This document shows, in pieces, positions 44,119-52,904 of a DNA stretch of 64,000 bases. Location of the stretch: NCBI RefSeq assembly GCF_030286045.1, contig NZ_CP127390.1, positions 2,497,482 through 2,561,481 on the forward strand. The letters run 5' to 3'. Source of the DNA: Propionimicrobium sp. PCR01-08-3. Lineage in GTDB: Bacteria > Actinomycetota > Actinomycetes > Propionibacteriales > Propionibacteriaceae. Each line of letters begins with the position of its first letter. Position 1 is the stretch's first letter. The notes under the pieces are model-generated. The model saw nothing but the letters and a program-made list of their open reading frames with translations, was not told where the DNA came from and did no database searches. A program made the position numbers and the translations under genes.

Positions 44119-46992
44119 TCAGAGCCTGCGCCGGATCAGCTTGCGGATCTCGTCGAACCACAGCACGGACGACGCCATCGCCACGCAAACGCCCCAATGG
44201 GCCAGATCCAGGGCCGCCGTCCCGAACGCCACCTGCAGGAACCCGATCTCGACCACCAGCACCTGCAGCACCACCCCGAGCGCCAGCGATCCCCACAGCC
44301 AGGGATTCACGAAGAGATGGTGGAAGGCCGAGACATCCTCCGAACGCGAATTCAGCGTATTGAACAGCTGGGCGAAGACCAAGGTGGTGAAGCCGGCCGT
44401 GCGGGCGACCTCCAATGAGTCGGTGCCCGCTATCAGTCCACCGGGCAGGAAGATGTCGATGGTCAGCAAGGTCGCCACCGCCATCACCAGGCCGATGGTC
44501 AAGACTCCTGTCCACATCGATTTGTTGATCACCGGCTCCTCGGCACGGCGTGGCTTGCGAGCCATGACATCCTCGATCGACGGGTCGACACCCATCGCCA
44601 GCGCGGGCCCGGAGTCGGTCACCAAGTTGATCCACAGAACCTGGGTAGCGAGCAACGGCACCACCACGCCGGTTCCGTCCTCGGTCGTCAAGCCGATGAC
44701 GCCGGCGAGCGCGACACCGAGGAAAATGGTCAGTACCTCGCCCATATTGGACGACAACAGGTAGCGCAAGAACTTACGGATGTTGTCGAAGATCCGGCGT
44801 CCCTCGCGCACCGCGTCCACGATCGTGGCGAAATTGTCGTCGGCCAGCACCATGGTGCCCGCTTCTTTGGTCACCTGGGTGCCGGCCACGCCCATCGCCA
44901 CGCCGATATCGGCGGCCCGCAACGCAGGCGCATCGTTCACGCCGTCGCCGGTCATCGCGACCGTTTCGCCCTGGGATTGCAGGGCGCGCACGATCCGCAT
45001 CTTGTGCGACGGCGCCACCCGGGCGTAGACGGTGGTCTGCGCAACCGCCGCGGCGAGTTGCTCATCGTCCATCGCGGTCAGTTCGGCGCCGGTCAGCACC
45101 TGGGCGCCTTCGGGCGAGATGCCCAGATCGGCTGCGATGCGTCCGGCAGTGGCCGGGTGATCACCGGTGATCATCAGGACGCGGACGCCCGCGCGACGGG
45201 CCTGGTTCACCGCCTGTGCGGCTTCGGGACGCGCCGGGTCGATGATGCCCACGACCCCGGCCAAGGTGAAGTCACGTTCCAGCTCGTCGAGTTTGGCGGC
45301 GCGCTGTTCCTCGCTGCCGCCGGTGGTGGCCTCGAAGTCTTCACGCGAGACCTGCTTCACCGCGACTGCCAAAGTGCGCAGCGCCCGCGACGTCATGCCC
45401 TCGATCTCCGAGTTCACACGCTCCCGATGAGCGTCGTCCAGCAGACGTGAACCGTCACCGACGCGCACGCCGGTGCAGAGATCGAGCAGCACATCGGGTG
45501 CCCCCTTGGCAACCATGGTGATCGAGTTGTGCTCTGCGTCCGAATAGAAGACGCTCATCAGCTTGCGCTCGGAAGTGAAGGGGATCACACCGACGCGCTC
45601 GAATCTGCCCTCGCGGGAGCCGTCGGTGCCCAGTTTGCGCTCGGCAACCAGGAAAGCGCCCTCGGTGGGATCACCGAGCACATGCCAGCTGCCGTCGTCG
45701 GATTGAGCGAGTTCCGAATCGGAAGCCATCACTCCACCCGACAGCACCAGCGTGACCTCTTGTGCGAGGTCGCCGGCGAGTTCGGCCTTATCCGGCTCGC
45801 CGTCGCGATCAAGGTCGGGCGCCACCTCGCCGCTCGGCTCGTATCCGATTCCGGTGACGACCGTCGTCCCGGACGCTGTCGCGACCTCTTGGATCGTCAT
45901 CTCCGACCGGGTCAGCGTTCCGGTCTTGTCGGAACAGATCACCGTCGCCGATCCGAGTGTCTCGACGCTCGTCAGCTTCTTGACGACCGCGTTGTGTGCG
46001 GCCATCCGCTGAACTCCGAGCGCCAGCACCACCGACAAGATCGCGGGCAGCCCCTCCGGAACGGCGGCGACCGCCAGCGAAACCCCCAGCAGCAGGGTCT
46101 CGATGAAGTCATCGACCGAATGCACGTTGCCCAGCAGCGCCAACGCGGCGATAACCACGACTGCGATGATCAGCACGGCGATGCCCAGGATCTTCGATAC
46201 CTTGGTGATCTCGCGCTGCAGCGGGGTGGGGGCGTCCTCGACCGATGACAGCATCTGCGCTATCGATCCCATCTCGGTGTCGGTGCCGGTTGCTGTCACC
46301 ACGGCGGTGCCGCTGCCCTGGGCGAGCGCGGTGCCGCGAAACACCATATTGGTGCGGTCGCCGATCTCGGCCGCCTGATCGACCGGGGCGGTCGACTTGG
46401 AGACCGGCTCCGACTCGCCGGTGAGCGACGATTCGATGACGCGCAACGACTCCGCGTTGATCAGCCGGGCGTCCGCGGGAATCTGGTCGCCCTCGGCGAG
46501 CACCACGATGTCGCCGCGGACGAGCTCACTCGAAGCGATCTCTTGCCGCGAGCCGTCGCGGATGACCAGGGTGGTGGCCTTGGTCATCTCTCGCAGCGCG
46601 GCCACCGCCTCGTCCGCTTTGTTCTCCTGGACCAGGCCGATAACGGCGTTGAGCAGCAGCACGGCCAAGATGACGATCGAATCGATCGGTGCTCCGACGG
46701 CTCCTTCCACTACCCAGGCGGCGGTCGAGATGACGATCGCGACCAGGAGCAGGATCACCAGCGGATCGGTGAATTGAGCGAAGAACCGCTTCCACAAAGG
46801 AGTAGGGGCCACGGTTTCGAGTTCGTTTGGTCCGTCAGACGCCAGCCGTTGCGCGGCTTCTGGTGCAGTCAGGCCGGACGATAGGTTGCTGCCGAGTTCA
46901 GTCGCGACCTCGCTGGCCGGGCGGGCAAACGGCGGTAGCTCAGTAGGGGTCTTGTCAGTGGACGGCCTTCGGACATCTGCTGGCAGTTCCAT
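44119..46992 (-). CDS. P-type cation ATPase, Ca2+ (PMCA/SERCA-like) type
   Basis: 957 residues. N-terminal cation ATPase domain, TGESEP, the M4 motif VPEGLPAILSV, phosphorylation site CSDKTGTLT, KGAPDVLL, MITGDHPATA and GDGVNDAPALRAADIGVAMG, then the M5-M10 cation ATPase C-terminal domain with NLVTDSGPALAMG. It pumps Ca2+ or another cation out of the cell. I choose ATG 46992; an ATG two or three codons upstream is also possible. The longer frame to 47220 overlaps ileS and is rejected. Confidence 0.9.
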   Translation of the reverse strand: MELPADVRRPSTDKTPTELPPFARPASEVATELGSNLSSGLTAPEAAQRLASDGPNELETVAPTPLWKRFFAQFTDPLVILLLVAIVISTAAWVVEGAVGAPIDSIVILAVLLLNAVIGLVQENKADEAVAALREMTKATTLVIRDGSRQEIASSELVRGDIVVLAEGDQIPADARLINAESLRVIESSLTGESEPVSKSTAPVDQAAEIGDRTNMVFRGTALAQGSGTAVVTATGTDTEMGSIAQMLSSVEDAPTPLQREITKVSKILGIAVLIIAVVVIAALALLGNVHSVDDFIETLLLGVSLAVAAVPEGLPAILSVVLALGVQRMAAHNAVVKKLTSVETLGSATVICSDKTGTLTRSEMTIQEVATASGTTVVTGIGYEPSGEVAPDLDRDGEPDKAELAGDLAQEVTLVLSGGVMASDSELAQSDDGSWHVLGDPTEGAFLVAERKLGTDGSREGRFERVGVIPFTSERKLMSVFYSDAEHNSITMVAKGAPDVLLDLCTGVRVGDGSRLLDDAHRERVNSEIEGMTSRALRTLAVAVKQVSREDFEATTGGSEEQRAAKLDELERDFTLAGVVGIIDPARPEAAQAVNQARRAGVRVLMITGDHPATAGRIAADLGISPEGAQVLTGAELTAMDDEQLAAAVAQTTVYARVAPSHKMRIVRALQSQGETVAMTGDGVNDAPALRAADIGVAMGVAGTQVTKEAGTMVLADDNFATIVDAVREGRRIFDNIRKFLRYLLSSNMGEVLTIFLGVALAGVIGLTTEDGTGVVVPLLATQVLWINLVTDSGPALAMGVDPSIEDVMARKPRRAEEPVINKSMWTGVLTIGLVMAVATLLTIDIFLPGGLIAGTDSLEVARTAGFTTLVFAQLFNTLNSRSEDVSAFHHLFVNPWLWGSLALGVVLQVLVVEIGFLQVAFGTAALDLAHWGVCVAMASSVLWFDEIRKLIRRRL

Positions 46993-47116
46993 ACATCCAT
47001 CTAACCAGGCCACTCCGCGTCGGAGTGGCCACTCTCTGGTGAGTAGCTCCACCCAGGATTGTGTAGAAACTTCGCCCGTGGTGGGCGGTGGATCTACACG
47101 ATCGGCGAGCGAAGGG

Positions 47117-50100
47117 CTACGCCTTCTCAACCCGAACGTGCAGGCCGGTCTCGGCGTCGTCGGCCCAGCCTTCGGCTGCCGGCGCTTCGGCTGTGGCCAC
47201 GGCGAGCACTTCGTCCGCAATCTGCTTCAGGTGGGAGGCGACGGCCTTCGCCGTGTCGGGGTTGTCGGCGGCCCACTGCAGTTTGATGCGGTCGCTGACG
47301 TCCAGACCGGACGCCTTGCGGGTCTCCTGGATGAAGCGGATCGCTTCGCGGGCCATGCCGTCGGCGACCAACTCGGGGGTCAGCTCCAGGTCGAGGGCGA
47401 TCGTCTGACCGTCCTCGTCGACCACCGACCAGCCCTCACGTGGACGCTCGGTGATGAAGATGTCGCCGGCACCGAGTTCGACCTCGCCCACACCGGACAC
47501 GTCGAGCTTCACGGTTCCGCCATCGGCCAGGGTGTTGGCCAATTCGGCGGCGTCCGCGCTTGCCACCGCCTTGGCGACCACCGGGGTCTGCTTGCCGAAG
47601 CGCTTGCCCAAGGCCCGGAAGTTGGCCTTCGCCGAGTAGTCCACGACATCGCCGGCGTCGCTGAAGGTCTCAACCGAGCCGATGTTCAGCTCAGAGGTGA
47701 TCTCGCCCAGCAGCGCGTCCAGCAGATGCGAGCGCGCGTTCGAGCTGATCAGCGCCCGGCGCAACGGCTGGCGGGTCTTCACCTTGGCCTCGGCGCGGGC
47801 GGCGCGGCCGAGCTCGACGAGCCGGCGGGCCAGCTTCATGGCGTCGTCCAGCTGCTCATTGATCAGCGAGGTGTCGGCCACCGGCCAACTGGTCAGGTGC
47901 ACCGAATCCGGAAGCTGCGGGTCGGTCGGCACGAACAGGTCTTGCCAGACCCGCTCGGTGATGAACGGGACGATCGGGGCGAGCAGCCGGGTCAACTGAT
48001 TGAGGGTCTCGTGCAGCGTCCACAAGGCATTCGGATCGCCTGCCCAAAAACGCCTGCGACTACGGCGAACGTACCAGTTGGAGAGGTTGTCGACGAAGTC
48101 TGCCAGCAATACACCGGCATGCTGGGTGTCGAAGTTCTCGAGGTCGCTCGTGACGTCGACGATCAGCTGCTGGGTGGCCGAGGTCAGCCAGCGGTCGAGC
48201 ACATGGCGATCGGCGATGGCCGGCGCTTGGCCGCTGGGCGTCCATTTGTTGGCCCGGGCATACAAGCTGTGGAAGGCGACGGTGTTCCAATAGGTGAGCA
48301 GCACCTTGCGGGTGGTCTCCTGCAGCGCCCCGGCGCCGACCCGGCGGGCCGACCACGGCGAACCGGCGCACGCCATGAACCAGCGCACCGCGTCCGCCCC
48401 GTGCTCGTCGAGCAGCGGGATGGGCTCCAAGATGTTGCCCAGGTGCTTGCTCATCTTGCGTCCGTCTTCGGCGAGGATGTGGCCCAGGCACAACACGTTG
48501 CGGTAGCTGGACTGATCGAAGACCAGCGTGCCGACCGCCATCAGCGTGTAGAACCAGCCGCGGGTCTGGTCGATCGCCTCGCAGATGAAATCGGCCGGAT
48601 AGTGCTGCTCGAACTTCTCCTTCGAGCCCTCGACGTAGGGGTAGCCCCACTGCGCGAACGGCATCGATCCCGAGTCGAACCAGGCGTCGATCACCTCGGG
48701 GACGCGCCGGTAGACGCCTTCGACGCCCGGCAGGGTGAAGGTGATGTCGTCGACGAACGGACGATGCGGGTCGAGCTCGGTAAGGTCTTGGCCTGCCAGT
48801 TCTCCCAGTTCGGCGCGGGAGCCGACGCAGACGATCTTCGAGGGGTCGAGCTCGTTGCGCCAGATCGGCAGCGGGGTGCCCCAGTAGCGGCTACGGCTCA
48901 GGGCCCAGTCGATGTTGTTGGTCAGCCAGTCGCCGTAGCGGCCGTGCTTGATGGTGTCGGGGTACCAGTTGGTGGCCTCGTTCTCGCGCAGCAGCGCGTC
49001 CTTGATCTGGGTGGTGCGGATGTACCAGGACGGCTGGGCGTAGTAGATCAGCGGGGTGCCGCAGCGCCAGCAGTGCGGGTAGGAGTGGGTGTAGGGCTGC
49101 AGCTTCCACAACAGCCCTCGCTTCTCCAGGTCGGCGACCAGCGGCTTGTCAGCGGACTTGAAGAATTGGCCGCCGATCAGCGGAACGTCGGCGTCGAAGG
49201 TGCCGTCGGAGCGGACCGGGTTGACCATCTCGAGCCCGTAGGCGCGGCAGCTCGCCATGTCGTCGGCACCGAAGGCGGGAGCCTCGTGCACCAGGCCGGT
49301 GCCGTCACCGGTGGTGACGTAGTCGGCGAGGATGACGTAGTTGGCCTTGTCCTTGAACTGCACCAGCTCGAATGGACGCTGATAGTCCCAGCGCTCCATC
49401 TGAGCGCCGGTGATCTTCTCGGTGACCTTCCAAACCTGGTTGCCGTCCTCATCGCTGATCGAGCCGAGCACGGAGTCGAACAATGGCTCGGCGACCACCA
49501 GGGAGTCATCGCCTGCGACCGCGCGTACATAAGTGACTTTGGGATGCACGGCAACGGCGGTGTTGGAGACCAGCGTCCAGGGGGTGGTCGTCCACACCAG
49601 CAGGTTGGTTCCTGCCCAAGGGCCGCTCAGCAAGGGGAAACGGACATAGACCGAGGGGTCCGAGACGTCCTGGTAGCCCTGGGAGACCTCGTGGTCGCTG
49701 AGCGCGGTCTCGTCCTTGGGGCAGTACGGGGTGACCCGGTAGTCCTCGACCAGCAGGCCCTTGTCGAAGATCTGTTTGAGGGCCCACCACTCGGACTCGA
49801 CGTAGTGCGGGTCCATCGTCCAGTAGGCGTCGTCGAGGTTGACCCAGTAGCCCATCCGGTTGGTGAGCGTGGCGAATTCGCCGACATAGCGGGACACCGA
49901 CTTGCGGCACAGCGCGTTGAATTTGGCTACGCCGTATTCCTCGATCTCGGACTTGTCGTCGATGCCGAGCTCGTTCTCGACGGCGAGTTCGACCGGCAGG
50001 CCATGGCAATCCCAGCCGGCCTTGCGGTCAACCCGACGCCCCTGCATGGTCTTGAAGCGGGGAAAGATGTCCTTGAAGACGCGGGCTTCGATGTGGTGGG

Positions 50101-50299
50101 TGCCGGGGTGACCGTTGGCGGTGGGCGGTCCTTCGAAGAAGGTCCAGGGCTCGCCGTCTTTGGTGGCCTCCCAGCTGCGCCGGAAGGTGTTCTTGGCGTC
50201 CCACAGCTTGATGATCTCGTGGTCCATCGCCGGCAGATCAAGCTGCGCGGGCACGGCCTGGTAGCCTGCCTCGGGCTGGGGCACCTCTTGCTCACTCAT
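47117..50299 (-). CDS. ileS: Isoleucyl-tRNA synthetase, IleRS2 type with GXHH signature
   Basis: 1060 residues. Class I synthetase with the first signature as GHPGTHH (G66-T67-H68-H69) in place of HxGH, and KMSKHLGN as the second. The CP1 editing domain (WTTTPWTLVSNTAVAV, GTGLVHEAPAFGADD) and the anticodon domain are present. Length and PTANGHPGTHH place it in the eukaryote-like IleRS2 group; IleRS2 enzymes resist mupirocin and the GXHH variant is described as hyper-resistant. Translation is controlled by a T-box leader. The ATG at 50299 has a GAAGGGA-type site held in a hairpin. Confidence 0.95.
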   Translation of the reverse strand: MSEQEVPQPEAGYQAVPAQLDLPAMDHEIIKLWDAKNTFRRSWEATKDGEPWTFFEGPPTANGHPGTHHIEARVFKDIFPRFKTMQGRRVDRKAGWDCHGLPVELAVENELGIDDKSEIEEYGVAKFNALCRKSVSRYVGEFATLTNRMGYWVNLDDAYWTMDPHYVESEWWALKQIFDKGLLVEDYRVTPYCPKDETALSDHEVSQGYQDVSDPSVYVRFPLLSGPWAGTNLLVWTTTPWTLVSNTAVAVHPKVTYVRAVAGDDSLVVAEPLFDSVLGSISDEDGNQVWKVTEKITGAQMERWDYQRPFELVQFKDKANYVILADYVTTGDGTGLVHEAPAFGADDMASCRAYGLEMVNPVRSDGTFDADVPLIGGQFFKSADKPLVADLEKRGLLWKLQPYTHSYPHCWRCGTPLIYYAQPSWYIRTTQIKDALLRENEATNWYPDTIKHGRYGDWLTNNIDWALSRSRYWGTPLPIWRNELDPSKIVCVGSRAELGELAGQDLTELDPHRPFVDDITFTLPGVEGVYRRVPEVIDAWFDSGSMPFAQWGYPYVEGSKEKFEQHYPADFICEAIDQTRGWFYTLMAVGTLVFDQSSYRNVLCLGHILAEDGRKMSKHLGNILEPIPLLDEHGADAVRWFMACAGSPWSARRVGAGALQETTRKVLLTYWNTVAFHSLYARANKWTPSGQAPAIADRHVLDRWLTSATQQLIVDVTSDLENFDTQHAGVLLADFVDNLSNWYVRRSRRRFWAGDPNALWTLHETLNQLTRLLAPIVPFITERVWQDLFVPTDPQLPDSVHLTSWPVADTSLINEQLDDAMKLARRLVELGRAARAEAKVKTRQPLRRALISSNARSHLLDALLGEITSELNIGSVETFSDAGDVVDYSAKANFRALGKRFGKQTPVVAKAVASADAAELANTLADGGTVKLDVSGVGEVELGAGDIFITERPREGWSVVDEDGQTIALDLELTPELVADGMAREAIRFIQETRKASGLDVSDRIKLQWAADNPDTAKAVASHLKQIADEVLAVATAEAPAAEGWADDAETGLHVRVEKA

Positions 50300-50640
50300 G
50301 AAGAAAATCCCTTGTCGAAAGCCGATCAAGGGACGAACGCGTTTGTCCGGCGTCCGCGGTACCACCCCTGTTGGGACATCACCTGGAGTCGTCGACTCGC
50401 ACCAATCGTGCCGATCAACGCTTCCCGGGTCCAACCCAGATCCACCGGTCTTCGCCTAAGGCGCCCATCGGCAGATTCAGGTTCAGCCCCGAACCAGCGA
50501 CGTGGCCCGGGTGTCCCCTCTTTATTCGCGCTCTGCGGCCGGGTCTAGTGAGCCGGTCTCCCGGCCGTTCTTCCGGCAGCTCCGGGGTGATGGCCCCATC
50601 TGTGCCGTGCAGCAGCGGATCTCATTGTAGGCGGCCGCCG
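50300..50640 (-). promoter_or_regulatory. T-box riboswitch of ileS (translational type)
   Basis: On the minus strand the T-box core GGGGTGGTACCGCGG lies at 50368-50354. Its UGGU would pair with ACCA of uncharged tRNA-Ile, whose discriminator is A. Downstream, TCCCTTG (50333-50327) pairs with CAAGGGA (50314-50308); the second arm is the ileS ribosome-binding site, 8 nt from the ATG, so the hairpin is a sequestrator. The specifier hairpin is upstream; an ATC triplet is exposed in GGGG-CCATCA-CCCC near 50585-50598, but this assignment is uncertain. The 5' boundary is approximate. Confidence 0.85.
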
Positions 50641-50701
50641 CAGCTTGGGCGAAACCGGTCCACTTGCCTGCGTGGCTGGCACCCATTGACTGGATCCAGA
50701 C

Positions 50702-50750
50702 TTATTGGGTTCGGTTTTACACACTATGGCTGTAAAAGTGAACCCAATAA
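50702..50750. promoter_or_regulatory. Long palindrome between ileS leader and LiaF-like gene
   Basis: TTATTGGGTTC (50702-50712) and GAACCCAATAA (50740-50750) are perfect arms; inside them TTTTACA and TGTAAAA pair again, leaving a 9-nt loop. It is AT-rich in a GC-rich region and lies in the divergent promoter region, so an operator is more likely than a terminator. The nearest feature is the LiaF-like gene's -10 box 48 nt to the right. Confidence 0.55.
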
Positions 50751-50809
50751 CCAGCCCCGGCCTCGAATCTTACCGGCACCGCGCTCTGTTCGGCACCTAG
50801 AGTTGGGGC

Positions 50810-51541
50810 ATGAGCCACGACGAGAACCTGCAGGAATCGCCGCGGCAGCGCGCGGGAGACGCTGACCGGCAGAAAGCGATCGCAGCATTGACGCGCGCAT
50901 GGGGCGACGGACGCCTTACCCGCGACGAATTCCAGGAGCGCTCGACCTCGGCGCTTTCCTCGAAACACCTCGACGAATTGGACGACCTGCTGGCCGACGT
51001 CGGCGGGATGCCGCCCGGCGATGCACTTTCAGAAGAGCTAGCACCCGGGCAGGCCATCTACCAGGCGCCCCAGGTATACGACGCCGAGATCGTTCAGGAC
51101 TCCTGGCAGTCCGAGCCCGACGAGGCCGCACTGCCGGCGGTCTTTGCTCCGGAAGGCACCAAGGGCACCTCGCTGTCGATCGCGATCATGAGTGGGGTTG
51201 AGCGGGCCGCCGAATGGACGGTCGCCCCCACGCATGTGTCGATCGCCTTTTGGGGCGGCACCGACATCGACCTGCGTGATGTCATCTTCACCAGCGGCAC
51301 TACCGTCATCACCTGTTTCGCGGTGATGGGCGGCACCAACGTGATCGTGCCACCCGAGATGGACGTCGAAGTCAACGGCATCGGATTCATGGGCAGCTTC
51401 GCGTGGGAGAAACCGAAGATGGCGAAGGCCACGGTCCGCGCGCCCGAAGGCAATCCCCGGGTGATCATCAACGGCCTCGGATTCTGGGGCGCGGTGAACA
51501 TCGTCCGGCTGGAGCGCGGCGTCGAATACGAGGAAAGCTGA
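50810..51541 (+). CDS. DUF1707 and LiaF-type C-terminal domain protein
   Basis: 243 residues. N-terminal DUF1707 (RAGDADRQKAIAALTRAWGD and GRLTRDEFQERSTSALSS), an acidic linker, then a cell-wall-active antibiotic response (LiaF/DUF2154-like) beta domain: SIAFWGGTDIDLRDVIFTSG, TVITCFAVMGGTNVIVPPEM and VIINGLGFWGAVNIVRLE. No membrane helix is visible, unlike LiaF. Such proteins modulate envelope-stress signalling. A TAGAGT -10 box ends 6 nt before the ATG (leaderless). Confidence 0.78.
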   Translation: MSHDENLQESPRQRAGDADRQKAIAALTRAWGDGRLTRDEFQERSTSALSSKHLDELDDLLADVGGMPPGDALSEELAPGQAIYQAPQVYDAEIVQDSWQSEPDEAALPAVFAPEGTKGTSLSIAIMSGVERAAEWTVAPTHVSIAFWGGTDIDLRDVIFTSGTTVITCFAVMGGTNVIVPPEMDVEVNGIGFMGSFAWEKPKMAKATVRAPEGNPRVIINGLGFWGAVNIVRLERGVEYEES

Positions 51542-51815
51542 TACGGCAGGCTGGCGGCCATTTGGATGGTCAACCTCGCGTTGGGGTGGAACACGAGAAC
51601 CTCCGAACCGGATTGAGTCTTGACAACCCACATCCCCTTCGGGGGTTCTCCCCATTTCAACCAGCCACGCCGCTACCAACGTCCTGGCCGAGTACATCTC
51701 ACAGGGGCTAAGGCCATCAGCCACAACACGCCGCAGCGCTCACCCGTCATCAGACCGGGTCATGATTTCAAGTGAATCGCTTTGGCTGAGCGCAATTCAT
51801 ACGGCACTGCTCACT

Positions 51816-52415
51816 TCAGTCGACATAGCGGCGTCCGCTGAAGGCGCGACCCAGGGTCACCTCGTCCGCATATTCGAGATCGCCGCCGACCGGCAGGCCG
51901 GAGGCGAGCCGGGTGATCTGGATGCCGGGGGTCTGGCCGAGCAGCCGGCTGAGGTAGGTGGCGGTGGCCTCCCCCTCCAGGTTCGGGTTCGTGGCGAGGA
52001 TCACCTCGGTGATGGCATCGTCGCTCAGCCTGCGCACCAACTCGGCGATGTGTAGGTCGCCGGGCCCGCGTCCGGCGATCGGGCTGATCGAGCCCCCGAG
52101 TACGTGGTAGCGGCCGTGAAACTCTCGGGTGCGCTCGATGGCCACCACATCTTTACTTTCCTCCACCACGCAGATGGACGATGGGTCGCGCTTGGGGTCG
52201 CGGCAGATGCGGCAGACCTCCTGATCGGTGACATTGAAGCAGATCTCGCAGAAGTGCACCTTCTGTTTGACCTCGACCAGCGCATGCGCGAGCCGATCGA
52301 CATCTTCGGCGGGCTGGTCGAGCAACCAGAAGGCGATGCGTTGAGCGCTCTTCGGGCCGACGCCGGGCAGGCGTCCCAGCTCGTCGATCAGATCTTGGAC
52401 GGGACCGTCGTACAA
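51816..52415 (-). CDS. recR: Recombination protein RecR
   Basis: 199 residues. HhH motif [20 protein letters not shown], zinc finger [20 protein letters not shown] and Toprim domain ([31 protein letters not shown]). With RecF and RecO it loads RecA at gaps. The start is a TTG at 52415, as the conserved [14 protein letters not shown] begins there. It lies downstream of ybaB and dnaX in the usual dnaX-ybaB-recR order. The 274 bp between it and the LiaF-like gene hold nothing that I recognise. Confidence 0.95.
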   Translation of the reverse strand: MYDGPVQDLIDELGRLPGVGPKSAQRIAFWLLDQPAEDVDRLAHALVEVKQKVHFCEICFNVTDQEVCRICRDPKRDPSSICVVEESKDVVAIERTREFHGRYHVLGGSISPIAGRGPGDLHIAELVRRLSDDAITEVILATNPNLEGEATATYLSRLLGQTPGIQITRLASGLPVGGDLEYADEVTLGRAFSGRRYVD

Positions 52416-52555
52416 GTAACTTCAGACCTTCCTAAGTACACGGGGCCTATTCAGAACCTACCGCCCCATGTCGTCAAGTGCTTTCTGACCTGGGGCTTCA
52501 TAGGTCACACAGATGCCTCTAAATAGGCCTCCATGCATGGCGCAGGTGGGACGGA

Positions 52556-52864
52556 TTACAACCCCAGCCCGCCGAGATCGGGCATCATGGTCTGGGCCTG
52601 GTTGGCGGCCTGAGTGTTGGCGTCCCGAACCGCGGCGACGATCAGGTCGCTCAGCGACTCGAGGTCGTCGACATCGACGGCGTCCGGCTTGATCGTCAGG
52701 CCGACCAACTCACCGGCGCCGGTCACGGTCGCCTGCACGAGATCGCCTCCCGCGGTGCCGTTGAATACCGTGTTGGCAAGGTCTTCTTGTGCCTGTTGCA
52801 GTTGCGCCTGCATGCTCTGCGCCTGCTGCAACAGTTCGTTCATGTCCATTCCCTCTGGGAACAT
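52556..52864 (-). CDS. ybaB: YbaB/EbfC-family nucleoid-associated protein
   Basis: 102 residues. MFPEGMDMNELLQQAQSMQAQ and QAQEDLANTVFNGTAGGDLV are typical of the family, with VTGAGELVGLTIKPDAVD. It binds DNA as a dimer. ATG 52864 is preceded by GAGGA; an internal ATG at MDMNELL is an alternative. It sits between dnaX and recR, 40 bp after dnaX. Confidence 0.93.
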   Translation of the reverse strand: MFPEGMDMNELLQQAQSMQAQLQQAQEDLANTVFNGTAGGDLVQATVTGAGELVGLTIKPDAVDVDDLESLSDLIVAAVRDANTQAANQAQTMMPDLGGLGL

Positions 52865-52904
52865 GGTTGGTCCTCTCGCGACTTGACCCAAACCCAGGGT
52901 GGGC

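Noticed and set aside
46886-50548. Plus-strand open frame of 1220 codons
   Set aside because: It is antisense to the clear ileS and P-type ATPase genes. The GC-rich codon bias leaves the opposite frame open, and the translation is low-complexity without any domain.
51542-51815. Possible tRNA-Ser or insertion-sequence remnant between the LiaF-like gene and recR
   Set aside because: No cloverleaf can be drawn and the short open frames match no family that I can name.
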